In this document: positions 43,326 through 51,815 of the stretch, in pieces | Layout: each line of letters opens with the position of its first letter | Position numbering within the stretch: the first letter of the stretch is position 1 | Assembly: GCA_031081585.1 (NCBI GenBank) | Contig: JAVHLY010000009.1 | Span: 1-64,000 of the forward strand | Reading direction: 5' to 3' | Source: Armatimonadota bacterium | GTDB lineage: Bacteria > Sysuimicrobiota > Sysuimicrobiia > Sysuimicrobiales > Humicultoraceae | Length of the DNA: 64,000 bases | Program-made: the position numbers and the translations under genes | Notes under the pieces: model-generated | What the model saw: the letters and a program-made list of their open reading frames with translations, nothing else | What the model was told of the DNA's origin: nothing | Databases searched by the model: none

Positions 43326-44234
43326 GTGTCCAGGTCTCGCCGGCTGATGGCCAGCGGCCTCTCCCTGCTGGAGGTGGTCGTGGCCCTGGCGGTCCTCGCC
43401 ATCGCCGCGGTGGGGCTCTATGCGATGGCGGTGAGCGCTGCCTCAGGGGTCCTGGTGAGCGGAGAGTTCCTTGAGGCGCAGCAGGCTGCGCGCCGGGGGA
43501 TGGACCATCTGGCCGAGGAGGTCCGCTGGGCCGAAGCGGTCGTGGCCGATGCGGGGTGCACCGGCAGTCTCTGCCCCGACCGGGTCACGGTGGAGGTCCC
43601 GCCGGACAACCCCATCTTCCCGGGGTGCCGCTACCGGGTCCGCTTCCGGCACGACGGGTCGAGCACGCCGCCGACGTTGCGGCGCGAGCTGGTGGACGGG
43701 ACGGGCCCGGGCTGCCCGGTGACCTCCGGGGCCATCGTCCTGGCGGCGCGCATCGAGGAGTTTCACGTCGAGTACTGCGACGCGGCCGGGGGGTGCACGC
43801 CGACCGCCTCACCCGCGCCGGGGGACGTGGTCAGGCTGCAGGCCCGCGTGGGGGTACGCCGCTCCACCCGGTTGCCGTTCGGCCTGTGGCGGGTGAGCAC
43901 CGACCTGTTCCTGCGCTCGGCCCCCACAGGGGCGGGCGGCGGGAGCGGGGGAGGGGGTACGGTCCCGGGGCGCCCGACGCCCGGGCGGGCGATCGCGCCG
44001 CCCACACCCACGCCAACCCCCACGCCCGTGCCCACGCCCACGCCGACCCCACGACCCACTCCGCCTCCGACGCCAACGCCCGCGCCCACACCGACGCCGA
44101 CACCACGACCGACGCCCACGCCGACCCCGACCCCCACCCCCACGCGGACGCCGACGCCCGCGCCGACGCCCACCCCCACACGGACGCCGACACCCACACC
44201 CACACCACCGCCGACGCCCCCGCCGCCGCGGTGA
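43326..44234 (+). CDS. Minor pilin PilW type with Pro-Thr tail, cassette C
   Basis: A 302-residue prepilin starting at GTG 43326 with GAGGG upstream. The site is SG before [35 protein letters not shown] and [16 protein letters not shown] closely match cassette A PilW. After a Gly-rich hinge ([10 protein letters not shown]) the last ~80 residues are Pro-Thr repeats, as in cassette B. Thus one parental PilW has apparently been copied twice, with tails added or lost. Confidence 0.82.
   Translation: MSRSRRLMASGLSLLEVVVALAVLAIAAVGLYAMAVSAASGVLVSGEFLEAQQAARRGMDHLAEEVRWAEAVVADAGCTGSLCPDRVTVEVPPDNPIFPGCRYRVRFRHDGSSTPPTLRRELVDGTGPGCPVTSGAIVLAARIEEFHVEYCDAAGGCTPTASPAPGDVVRLQARVGVRRSTRLPFGLWRVSTDLFLRSAPTGAGGGSGGGGTVPGRPTPGRAIAPPTPTPTPTPVPTPTPTPRPTPPPTPTPAPTPTPTPRPTPTPTPTPTPTRTPTPAPTPTPTRTPTPTPTPPPTPPPPR
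43997..44231 (+). repeat. Pro-Thr coding repeat in cassette C PilW
   Basis: About 235 bases of imperfect CC(C/G)AC(A/G/C) units coding roughly 78 residues of P-T repeats, of the same kind as at 39547. Opposite-strand Gly-Val frames are shadows. Confidence 0.9.
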
Positions 44235-44254
44235 GCAGGGAGGTTCGAGGCGCG

Positions 44255-46237
44255 ATGCCGGTCCGGTTCCTCGTGCACCTGGTCGACGACGAACGTGGGG
44301 TGGCGCTCATGGCCGCCCTGGCCACCATCCTCGTGCTCACGCTGCTCGTGGGCGTCATGGCCCTCACCACCATGGGCGAGCGCACCATGTCCGCAGACCA
44401 GCTCCGCAGCGTCCAGGCCCTCGCCGCTGCGGAAGCGGGCGCCTACTACGCGCTGGGGGAGCTCCGCCAGCGCTTTGCCGTCGATCTCAACGTCCGCGTG
44501 GCCGGTGCCGCTCAGAGCCAGCTCCTCGCCCCCTGCACGGCCGAACAGACCGGCACTCCGGGGGCCGGTGCCTGGCAGATCGTGCGGGACTTCGCCTACC
44601 CGCTCACGCTGGGCAGCACGGACTGGGTCGAGGACGCGGCCAACCGCGAGGTGCGGCTGGCGGTGGGGACGCCCGCGGCTCCCGTGCAGCTCACCGACAG
44701 CCCCGCGGGGCGCTCGCTGGGGCGCTTCCACGCCACGGTGACGCTGCGGCCCACCCGGCGGACGGGCGTGGTCTGTCAGGTCGGCGGCCCGCTCGCCCCC
44801 GAGCGCTACCTGATGTGGTTCGACTACCGGATCGTGGCGACAGGGACGGCCGGGAACGCGCAGCGGACGGTCTGCCTGGTCGGTCCGCCCACCGGGGCCG
44901 TCCCCTGCGACGCCTGGGAGCCCCCCACCGCGGCATGGACGGGGAGCGGGACCGGGTTCCCCATGCTGATCGAGCGGGCGGCCTACCACGAATGGGCGCT
45001 GGGGATCCTCAGCAGCGACCCGGCCGACTCGGCCACCTGGATGTACACCACGAGCGTCTTCACCGGACCGGTGCACACGAACAGCCGCTTCCAGATCTGG
45101 GGACGGCCGACGTTCAACGACCCGAGCACCACCCAGGTGGACGCGGACATCCGCTACCACAACTGCGGGTTCACCGAGGACCGCCCGGTGACGCTCCTGC
45201 CGCAGCAGTCGAGCGGCACGAGCGGCGGCGCCCCATGCGACGCCGTGCAGGGGGCGGTGATCCGCCGGGTGGCCCCGCTCGCGCCGCCCACCCTCACCGG
45301 CCCCGGGTCGGTCCACCCGGCCCGGGCCGCGGTCGGCGACACCCCGCTGTGGGGCGGTCCGCCGGGCCCCGCGGCCATCCGGCGCGGCACCAGCGACCTG
45401 CCCGACGTCGGCGGCCCGCCCCCGCCGGGGATCTACGTGATGGACACCTGCGGGAGCCTGGGGTGCGGGGGCCTCTACATCCAGGGGGACGTGCAGGCCC
45501 TCGAGCTGCGCGTCGAGAGCGGGCGGCAGGTCATCATCGTCGAGAGCGCCTGCACCGCCGGGTGCGGTACCGCCCGCACGCGGAAGATCGTCCTCGACCC
45601 CGCCGGCACGCGCATCCAGGCCTGCCAGGGGCCGGGGTTCGCCACCTGCACCACCTACACCGCCCTCTTCAACGGGATGGTCTACGTCGAGGGGCAGATC
45701 CGCAGCAACTCGGCCAATCCCGCCAACCCCGGCGGCCTGTGGGGGACGGTGCAGCGCGACACGCGCCTGACCATCGCCGCGAGCGGCGACATCCACATCA
45801 CCGACCACCTGGTCTACGAGCGCCCGCCCGTCGTCACCGACCCGCTCGACCTGCCCGGCAACGTCCTGGGCCTGTGGTCGCTGGGCGGCCGGATCACCAT
45901 CGACGGGTTCGTCACGCCGCGCGACCTGTACGTCGATGCGGCCGTCCTGGCCCCCAACGGGCAGTTCTGGGTGAAGGGGTGGGACACGGTGCCGGACAAG
46001 GGCGCGGTACACTTCCTCGGCAGCGTCGTCCAGTTTCGGTTCGGGGAGTTCGGGGCCATCACCTCACCCCCGAAGGGCTACGGCCGCGACTTCACCTACG
46101 ACCCGCGCCTGCGCTCGGCCATCTCCCCGCCCTTCTTCCCCCTCACCGGCGTCTACGCCGCCCGCCGGGGACCCGGGGTGGGCCGGGAGGACTCGCTCTA
46201 CGACCGCCCCCGCTGGATGGAGCTGGGCGCGCCCTGA
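44255..46237 (+). CDS. Large PilX/ComZ-like minor pilin, cassette C
   Basis: A 660-residue paralogue of 36100 and 39962. The N-terminal helix reads GVALMAALATILVLTLLVGVMALTTM, followed by ALAAAEAGAYYALGELRQRF. It has [78 protein letters not shown] and SLYDRPRWMEL. Several Cys pairs (CGSLGCGG, CTAGCG) decorate the predicted solenoid. Divergence in the central region between the three copies, against strong conservation at both ends, suggests different ligands on a common scaffold. Confidence 0.82.
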   Translation: MPVRFLVHLVDDERGVALMAALATILVLTLLVGVMALTTMGERTMSADQLRSVQALAAAEAGAYYALGELRQRFAVDLNVRVAGAAQSQLLAPCTAEQTGTPGAGAWQIVRDFAYPLTLGSTDWVEDAANREVRLAVGTPAAPVQLTDSPAGRSLGRFHATVTLRPTRRTGVVCQVGGPLAPERYLMWFDYRIVATGTAGNAQRTVCLVGPPTGAVPCDAWEPPTAAWTGSGTGFPMLIERAAYHEWALGILSSDPADSATWMYTTSVFTGPVHTNSRFQIWGRPTFNDPSTTQVDADIRYHNCGFTEDRPVTLLPQQSSGTSGGAPCDAVQGAVIRRVAPLAPPTLTGPGSVHPARAAVGDTPLWGGPPGPAAIRRGTSDLPDVGGPPPPGIYVMDTCGSLGCGGLYIQGDVQALELRVESGRQVIIVESACTAGCGTARTRKIVLDPAGTRIQACQGPGFATCTTYTALFNGMVYVEGQIRSNSANPANPGGLWGTVQRDTRLTIAASGDIHITDHLVYERPPVVTDPLDLPGNVLGLWSLGGRITIDGFVTPRDLYVDAAVLAPNGQFWVKGWDTVPDKGAVHFLGSVVQFRFGEFGAITSPPKGYGRDFTYDPRLRSAISPPFFPLTGVYAARRGPGVGREDSLYDRPRWMELGAP

Positions 46238-46269
46238 GGGGCCCCCGAACGGCCGCTCCTCGGGGCCCC
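46238..46269 (+). terminator. Hairpin after cassette C
   Basis: A GC stem of ten base pairs with one bulge (GGGGCCCCCGA against TCGGGGCCCC) starts directly at the pilX stop. No T-run follows. It probably ends the 35259-46237 minor-pilin region. Confidence 0.5.
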
Positions 46270-46538
46270 GGCGCCGCCCGGCCCGGCCGTCGCCCCGCCT
46301 CCCCCACCGGGCAGCCTGCCGCCTTCCCGCATGAGGCGCGCCTGAAGGATCCTCCAAACGGGCATAAGGGCACCGAGGCAGGCAGCCGGCCGCAGGGCCC
46401 GGCGGGCTCGCGTCGAATACGCGGACGGCCGGGCCGCCGCCACGTCGTCGGCCCGCCCTGTTCTCCGGCGCCTCCCGGCCGATAACACTCCTGGGAGCGG
46501 AGCCGGGACGTCCGAGATCACCAGAGGCGGTTGTCTAC
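46270..46538 (+). other. Leader region of pilMNO
   Basis: About 270 bases without a gene. GCCGATAA at 46478-46485 equals a sigma-28 -10 box but has no TAAA-like -35 partner, and no GTCTA-N14-GGGTAT site is present. The promoter of pilM is not identified. Confidence 0.5.
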
Positions 46539-47624
46539 ATGGGCCTGTTCAAGTTCTCCTCCGGATCCCTGGTCGGGCTGGACATCGGCAGCGACCGGTT
46601 GAAGGTCGTGGAGCTGGTCCGGGCCGGCCGCACCTACCGGCTGGCCCGCATGGCCACGCTCCCCTCGCCCGCCGGCGCCTTCCGGGACGGGGTGCCGGTC
46701 GCCCCCGACGAGGTGGGGGCGCAGGTGCGGGCGCTCTTCGACAAGGCCGGCATCCGCACCGACCGCGTCGTCGTGGGCGCCGGCGGCCAGAACGTCACGG
46801 TGCGCGAGGTGCGCGTCCCGCCCATGACCGCCCAGGAGCTGACCGCGGCGGTCCGCTACGAGGCGGAGCGCTACCTCCCTTACAACATCCAGGACGTCTA
46901 CATGGACTACCAGGTGCTGGGGGAGTCCACCGAAGACGGGCGCAAGATGCTGGACGTCGTCGTGGTGGCCACGCGCCAGGACGTGGTCCAGCGCATCATC
47001 GAGACGGTGGAGGCGGCCCGCCTCACCCCCATCGTGGTGGACGTCGAGTCCTTCGCCGTGCTGCGGGCCCTGCGCCCCGCCCAGGCGCCGGAGCGCACCG
47101 TGGTCTTCATCGACCTGGGTGCCGAGGCCAGCGACATCGTCATTACCGAGGGGGACCGCCTGCGGCTGACGCGCAACATCCCCATCGGCGGCACTTCGCT
47201 CGTGCACGCCGTCCAGGAGGCCATGGGCCTGGACGAGGGGGCGGCCCGGCAGCTGCTGGAGGAGCGCGGGGAGATCCTGGACGAGAACGCCATCCCCGAC
47301 GACCTGACCGTGCAGCGCATCCACGACGCCATCGCCCCGCAGGTGGGCGACCTGATCACCGAGGTGCGGCGCTCCCTGGACTACTACCAGACGCGCACGC
47401 GCGCCGCCGTGGTCTCGCAGGTGGTGCTCACCGGCGGGCTGGCCCGGCTGCGCAACCTCGACCGCGTGCTGGCCGCCGAACTGGGCCTGCCGGTCGAGGT
47501 CGGCAACCCCTTCGCCCACCTGGAGGTCAACGGCGCGGCCTTCGGCCCCGACGTCCTGGCCTCCACCGGCCCCGTGATGTCGGTGGCCGTCGGCCTCGCG
47601 CTCAGAGGGGGAGAGGAGCGATGA
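46539..47624 (+). CDS. pilM: Type IV pilus inner-membrane assembly protein PilM
   Basis: A 361-residue actin/FtsA-fold protein. Nucleotide-binding motifs are VGLDIGSDRLKVVEL near the start and VVFIDLGAEASDIVI in the middle. The pilus-specific LPYNIQDVYMDYQVLG segment is present, and the C-terminal VVLTGGLARLRNLD. PilM forms a cytoplasmic ring bound to the PilN N-terminus and couples the motor to the alignment complex. Stop and start overlap with pilN (ATGA), typical of the pilMNO operon. Confidence 0.93.
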   Translation: MGLFKFSSGSLVGLDIGSDRLKVVELVRAGRTYRLARMATLPSPAGAFRDGVPVAPDEVGAQVRALFDKAGIRTDRVVVGAGGQNVTVREVRVPPMTAQELTAAVRYEAERYLPYNIQDVYMDYQVLGESTEDGRKMLDVVVVATRQDVVQRIIETVEAARLTPIVVDVESFAVLRALRPAQAPERTVVFIDLGAEASDIVITEGDRLRLTRNIPIGGTSLVHAVQEAMGLDEGAARQLLEERGEILDENAIPDDLTVQRIHDAIAPQVGDLITEVRRSLDYYQTRTRAAVVSQVVLTGGLARLRNLDRVLAAELGLPVEVGNPFAHLEVNGAAFGPDVLASTGPVMSVAVGLALRGGEER

Positions 47625-48181
47625 TCCGGATCAACCTCCTGCCGCGGCGGCCGCGGCGCCAGGTGCCCGGCGGGGCGCTCCTGGCGGTCGCCCTGCCCGT
47701 GGCGGTGCTCGTCGTGCTCGTCGTCGTCTACCTGAGCCTCTCCGCCCGCCTCGCCGCCCTGCAGGGGGAGCTGCGCCGGGCCGACGCGCGCATCGCCGAG
47801 CTGCAACCGCAGGTGGCGGAGGTCCAGGCGCTCAAGCGGCAGATCGAGGAGGCCCGGCGCAAGGAGGACCTGCTGGCGCAGCTGCTGGCCAGCCAGCTCC
47901 CCGCCTCCTCCATCCTGGCCAACATCCGGGTGCTCATCCCCCGGGACGTCTGGATGACTACCCTGAACGTGCCCGACACCGGGTCCTTCACCATCGACGG
48001 GATGGCCATGAGCTTCGTGGCGGTGGCGCGGCTCATGGACAACCTGGAGTCCAGCCGCCTCTTCGACGGCCTCGACCTGAGCTCCGCCGAGCGTGAGCGG
48101 GTGGGCGAGGTCGAGGTCGTCCGCTTCCAGGTGACCGGACGCCTGGTCAAGCCCGGCGCCACCCCGGAGAGCAGCCGATGA
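47621..48181 (+). CDS. pilN: Type IV pilus assembly protein PilN
   Basis: A 186-residue bitopic membrane protein. The cytoplasmic INLLPRR motif (residues 4-10) binds PilM. One membrane helix follows (LLAVALPVAVLVVLVVVYL), then a coiled coil and a ferredoxin-like periplasmic domain. PilN pairs with PilO to align the inner-membrane motor with the secretin. It overlaps both neighbours by four bases. Confidence 0.93.
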   Translation: MIRINLLPRRPRRQVPGGALLAVALPVAVLVVLVVVYLSLSARLAALQGELRRADARIAELQPQVAEVQALKRQIEEARRKEDLLAQLLASQLPASSILANIRVLIPRDVWMTTLNVPDTGSFTIDGMAMSFVAVARLMDNLESSRLFDGLDLSSAERERVGEVEVVRFQVTGRLVKPGATPESSR

Positions 48182-48816
48182 AGACCAGCCCACGCGAGCG
48201 ACTCCTCGTCAGCGTGCTCGTCACGCTGGCGCTGGCGGCCGGGTTCTACTTCTTCGTCTACACGGGGAAGCAGGACGAGATCCGCCGCCTCAGCGCGCAG
48301 CTCACCCAGAAGCAGCAGCAGGTGGCGGAGATGGAGCAGCTGGCCGCCCAGCGCGAGGACCTGGAGCGGGAGTACCGGGCCCTGCAGGACCGCATCCAGG
48401 CCATCGAGGCCAAGCTGCCCCCGGCGCGGGAGATCCCCACGCTGCTGCGTCAGATGCAGGCGGTGGCCAGTGAGGTCGGGGTGAAGATGAACCTCATCCG
48501 CCCCGGCGCCCTGGAGGCCCCCACCGGCCAGGCCGGCGCCGGGCCGCGACAGGGGCAGCCGCCCGCGGCCGCCCCTGCCCCGGCCTCCGGGCAGGGGCAG
48601 CAGGCCCAGCCGGCCGCCCCGCCCTACCAGCAGTTCCGGCTGGAGCTCTCCTTCGAGGGGACCTACGACACGCTGCTCAGCATGCTGCGCCGGCTGGAGA
48701 ACTTCCCCCGCTTCATCGCCATGACCCAGCTCGCCATCTCGCCCCAGCAGCCGCTGCCCCGCCTGCGACTGAACGTCGTCTCCAACACCTTCGTCCTGCC
48801 CGAGGCGCGGCCGTAG
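48178..48816 (+). CDS. pilO: Type IV pilus assembly protein PilO
   Basis: A 212-residue bitopic protein: membrane helix LLVSVLVTLALAAGFYFFVY, a coiled coil (QLTQKQQQVAEMEQLAAQRE), and a periplasmic domain interrupted by a Gln/Pro/Ala-rich insert (about 120-150), ending in FEGTYDTLLSMLRRLENFPRF. It heterodimerises with PilN. Unusually, no pilP or pilQ gene follows directly; those lie 3.2 kb downstream behind their own promoter, with a diguanylate cyclase and pilD in between. Confidence 0.92.
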   Translation: MKTSPRERLLVSVLVTLALAAGFYFFVYTGKQDEIRRLSAQLTQKQQQVAEMEQLAAQREDLEREYRALQDRIQAIEAKLPPAREIPTLLRQMQAVASEVGVKMNLIRPGALEAPTGQAGAGPRQGQPPAAAPAPASGQGQQAQPAAPPYQQFRLELSFEGTYDTLLSMLRRLENFPRFIAMTQLAISPQQPLPRLRLNVVSNTFVLPEARP

Positions 48817-48843
48817 GGCCGGAGGCCGGGATGTCCCGGGGAG

Positions 48844-48873
48844 ACGGCGCCGGGTGGGTCCGCCCGGCGCCGT
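48844..48873 (+). terminator. Terminator hairpin after pilO
   Basis: ACGGCGCCGGG (48844-48854) and its exact complement (48863-48873) make an eleven-base-pair stem with an eight-base loop, followed by TCTGTC. It separates pilMNO from the diguanylate cyclase. Confidence 0.65.
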
Positions 48874-49027
48874 TCTGTCAGTCCGCGCTCCGGGCGGGTG
48901 CCCGGCCGCCGGTTCAGGGAGCGGTCGTCCCGCCGTCGGCAGGCCAGCGCGCGGCCCGCGATCCGTCGCCCGCGGCCTCCTGCCGGGCGGTCTCAGCCGG
49001 CTCGGGCCCGGGCATAGGGAAATGGTT

Positions 49028-50020
49028 ATGGAAGCGGTGCGCCTGCACGCCACCCTGAACTGGCTGATCGACACGGCCGCCGAGGTCGCTCCCGGGCAGG
49101 ACCTGGAGGAGACGCTGGAGCGCTACCTGGACCGCCTCCTCCAGTGGGTAGACGCGGAGCAGGGGTCCATCCTCCTGCGGGACGGGGATGGTCTCGCCCT
49201 CGTGGCCGCCCGGGGCCTCAGCGCCGAGGTCACGCCGGGCATGCGCATCGGCCTGCAGGAGGGTCCGGCGGGCGAGGTGGCGGCGGAGGGCACCCCGCGC
49301 CTCCTCTACGGCGAGCTGCCGTCGCCGCGGGCGACCCCACGGCCCCGCTCGGCGCTGATCATCCCCATCCGCAGCCGGGAGCGCGTCATCGGCGTGCTCA
49401 ACCTGGGGAAGCTCTCGGGCGCCCGCGACTTCACCCCCGAAGACCTCCAGGTCATCTCGGTGGTGGCCGCCCAGTTGGCCTGGCTGCTGGCCAACTTCGA
49501 GCTCATGTCCAAGATGTGGCGGCTGGCCATCACCGACGAGCTCACCGGGCTGTACAACCGGCGCTACTTCTTCCTGCGGCTGCGTGAGGAGATGCAGCGG
49601 GCGTTGCGCTACGACAAGCCGCTGTCGCTGGTGATGCTGGACCTGGACGGGTTCAAGGAGCTCAACCGCAGCCACGGGCTGCTGGTGGCGGACGAGGTCC
49701 TGGCCAAGGTGGCGGGGGTGATCCAGCGCAACCTGCGGGCCGTGGACGTCGCCGCCCGCTACGGGGGCGACGAGGTGGTGGTGATCCTGCCGGAGACGCC
49801 GGCCGGCCCGGCGGCGTCGATCATCGCCCGGCTGCAGCGGGCCGTGGCCGACGAGACCTTCGTGGGGCGGAACGGCATGCCCGTCCACCTGAGCGTCTGC
49901 GCCGGGATCGCCCAGTTCCCGGCGGACGGGGTGGACCCGGAGGACCTCATCCGCAAAGCCGACGCCGCCCTCATCGAGGCGAAGCGCGCAGGCAGCGGAC
50001 GCCTCCTGTTGGCGGAGTAA
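49028..50020 (+). CDS. GAF-GGDEF diguanylate cyclase
   Basis: A 330-residue soluble protein. A GAF domain (about 20-155, EQGSILLRDGDGLALVAARG through IPIRSRERVIGVLNLG) is followed by a GGDEF domain (about 165-325) with DELTGLYNRRYF and DLDGFKELN. The signature reads YGGDEV, with Val in place of Phe; the catalytic Gly-Gly-Asp-Glu is intact. An RAVD sequence five residues before it is the canonical RxxD inhibitory site. It should make c-di-GMP, with product feedback. ATG 49028 fits AGGGA upstream; ATG 49022 is possible. Position right after pilMNO and presence of a c-di-GMP riboswitch in this window tie it to pilus control. Confidence 0.88.
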   Translation: MEAVRLHATLNWLIDTAAEVAPGQDLEETLERYLDRLLQWVDAEQGSILLRDGDGLALVAARGLSAEVTPGMRIGLQEGPAGEVAAEGTPRLLYGELPSPRATPRPRSALIIPIRSRERVIGVLNLGKLSGARDFTPEDLQVISVVAAQLAWLLANFELMSKMWRLAITDELTGLYNRRYFFLRLREEMQRALRYDKPLSLVMLDLDGFKELNRSHGLLVADEVLAKVAGVIQRNLRAVDVAARYGGDEVVVILPETPAGPAASIIARLQRAVADETFVGRNGMPVHLSVCAGIAQFPADGVDPEDLIRKADAALIEAKRAGSGRLLLAE

Positions 50021-50024
50021 CCTC

Positions 50025-50048
50025 GCGCCGCTCCCGCGGGAGCGGCGC
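50025..50048. terminator. Palindromic hairpin between convergent genes
   Basis: A perfect 24-base palindrome with eleven-base arms (GCGCCGCTCCC and its complement) just after the diguanylate cyclase stop and before the converging 50099 gene. Probably a bidirectional terminator. Confidence 0.6.
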
Positions 50049-50098
50049 AGCAACCTGGCGGCCTGCCGGGGCTTAGAGGCTCCCCCAGGCCCCGACGC

Positions 50099-50752
50099 TC
50101 AGCCCCGCACCTGCGCCTGCTCGCGGATGATCCGTCCCGCCTCGGCGTAGGAGAGCCAGATGCCGCTCTGCTCGAAGACCAGGTAGCGCAGGTACCCGGC
50201 CAGCGACATGAACCGCGTCTCCGGCGAGAAGGGCTTGAGGGTCTCCACCCGCGGCAGCGAGACGAAGGCCGCGTGCGCCTCGGTGCGCGGCGGGTAGACC
50301 AGGATGACGGCTACGCTGCCCCGCTCGAAGCCGAAGGCCAGGCCCAGGTGGTCGTAGGCGATGCCGGCCAGGCCCTCGACCACGGCCGGGCTGAACTGCG
50401 CGCCGTACACCCGGCGCACCTCCGCCTCGCTCACCCCGAGCCCGATCCCCTCCGGGGTGCGCAGGAGGCTGTTGGAGGCGGAGACGGCGGTGATGGTGTC
50501 CCCGTCGGCGTAGACGGTGATGCCGAAGCGGGTGAAGAGGAGGAGCGTCCCCTCCCGCACCGTGCGCATCTCCGCCGGCGGGCCGAGCCGGGCGATCACC
50601 GACCGCACCGAGCGGCCCAGGACGACGCCGGCCACGCTGTGGCCGGGCACGATGAGCACGGGGGAGGGAGCGACGGGCGGCTGCTGGGCCAGGAGGGGGA
50701 GCGAACCCCCGAGAATCGCTCCGATCGCAAGACCGACAGCGGCGAGTCGCAC
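50099..50752 (-). CDS. Exported protein of unknown function
   Basis: A 217-residue protein starting at GTG 50752 with GAGGAGGC upstream. A signal peptide (LAAVGLAIGAILGGSLPLLAQ) precedes two similar segments, VPGHSVAGVVLGRSVRSVIARLG and GIGLGVSEAEVRRVYG. These are SmpA/BamE-like beta-alpha units in which a short strand precedes a helix and LG-P turn. A third, unrelated C-terminal domain follows. The cellular role is unknown. Divergent from pilD with 261 bases between the starts. Confidence 0.6.
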   Translation of the reverse strand: MRLAAVGLAIGAILGGSLPLLAQQPPVAPSPVLIVPGHSVAGVVLGRSVRSVIARLGPPAEMRTVREGTLLLFTRFGITVYADGDTITAVSASNSLLRTPEGIGLGVSEAEVRRVYGAQFSPAVVEGLAGIAYDHLGLAFGFERGSVAVILVYPPRTEAHAAFVSLPRVETLKPFSPETRFMSLAGYLRYLVFEQSGIWLSYAEAGRIIREQAQVRG

Positions 50753-51013
50753 GGGTGAGCCTCCTCTGCGTCGGGCAGCCCGGCGCGCGCGGGCTGCGGA
50801 TCGAGCGGTCCGTCGTCACAGGGCACGAGTCCGGGGCCCGTACCCTGCACCATCGATGTATGTGCCCCGTTTCGTGTCGGCTGAGGCGGTTTCCTGCCCC
50901 TCCGGCTGGCGGAGGCCCCGGTGCGGGAGGGGAGGCCCGGGCTCGGGAGGGGCGCGGCGACACCCGCAAACCGGCCCGGGCGGGCCGATGGGAAAGGAGG
51001 ACCGGAAGGACGG

Positions 51014-51760
51014 ATGACGGCCGTGCAGGGGCTGGTGGCGGCGGTGGTGGGAGCCATGGTGGGCTCCTTCGCCAACGTGGTGATCTATCGGGTGCCGCGC
51101 CGGGAGTCGGTGGTGGCCCCGCGCTCGCGCTGTCCGGCCTGCGGCCACCCCATCGCCGCGCGGGACAACGTGCCGCTCCTCAGCTTCCTCCTGCTGCGGG
51201 GCCGCTGCCGCCACTGCGGGACGGCCATCTCGTGGCGCTACCCGCTGGTGGAGGCGCTGACGGCCCTGCTCTTCGTGGCGGTCTGGCGGGCCTTCGGCCC
51301 CACCTGGGAGGGCCTGCGCGCCGCCCTCTTCGTGCTGATCCTGGTGGTCGTCGTGTTCGTCGACCTGGACCACCGGCTGATCCCCAACGCCGTGACCTAC
51401 CCGGGGATGGCCGCGGGCCTGCTGCTGGCGCTGCCCGACGGCCCCGCCGCCCTGGCGGAGCGGGTCCTGGCCGGCGTGGGGGCCGGAGCGTTCTTCCTGG
51501 CCGTCGCTGTGGTCAGCCGGGGCGGGATGGGCGGCGGTGACGTCAAGCTGGCCGCCGTGATGGGCCTCTTCCTGGGATGGCCGACCATCGCCGCTGCCCT
51601 CTTCCTCAGCTTCCTCGCCGGGGGGCTCGTGGGCATCGCCCTGATCCTGCTGGGACTACGCCGGCGGAAGGACGCCATCCCCTTCGGCCCCTTCCTCGCG
51701 CTCGGCAGCCTGGCAGGGCTGTTCTGGGGGGCCTCCCTCGTCCGGTGGTACTTCGGGTGA
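51014..51760 (+). CDS. pilD: Prepilin peptidase/N-methyltransferase PilD
   Basis: A 248-residue A24 aspartic peptidase. The N-terminal domain has GSFANVVIYRVPRRES and a zinc-type tetracysteine motif (Cys 40, 43, 65, 68), characteristic of bifunctional enzymes that also methylate the new N-terminus. Catalytic aspartates are in VDLDHRLIPN (about 117) and GGGDVKLAAV (about 175). It cleaves prepilins at the cytoplasmic face after Gly. The window has at least 13 putative substrates, including the pilin fused to the transglutaminase. ATG 51014 is supported by the AGGAGG/GGAAGGA stretch upstream. Confidence 0.93.
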   Translation: MTAVQGLVAAVVGAMVGSFANVVIYRVPRRESVVAPRSRCPACGHPIAARDNVPLLSFLLLRGRCRHCGTAISWRYPLVEALTALLFVAVWRAFGPTWEGLRAALFVLILVVVVFVDLDHRLIPNAVTYPGMAAGLLLALPDGPAALAERVLAGVGAGAFFLAVAVVSRGGMGGGDVKLAAVMGLFLGWPTIAAALFLSFLAGGLVGIALILLGLRRRKDAIPFGPFLALGSLAGLFWGASLVRWYFG

Positions 51761-51815
51761 GACGGCGGAAGAGCGGGAACCGCGTGCGGAGAGGCGTCAA
51801 ATGCAGGATCACAGT

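Noticed and set aside
39547-44231. Repeat tracts checked as a CRISPR array
   Set aside because: Units are six bases, contiguous, without spacers, and code for Pro-Thr.
18225-46400. Shared AGCCGGCCGCAGGG in the leaders of pilA and pilM
   Set aside because: Fourteen GC-only bases recur easily in 70 % GC DNA, and the flanks do not match.
46340-46430. Possible second GEMM riboswitch before pilM (ACGGGCATAAGGGCACCG)
   Set aside because: The conserved GCAAAC and CGCAAAGCC elements and the GNRA-capped stem are missing.
46478-46485. GCCGATAA upstream of pilM, identical to a sigma-28 -10 box
   Set aside because: No TAAA-type -35 box about 15 bases upstream and no flagellar sigma factor in the window; likely chance.
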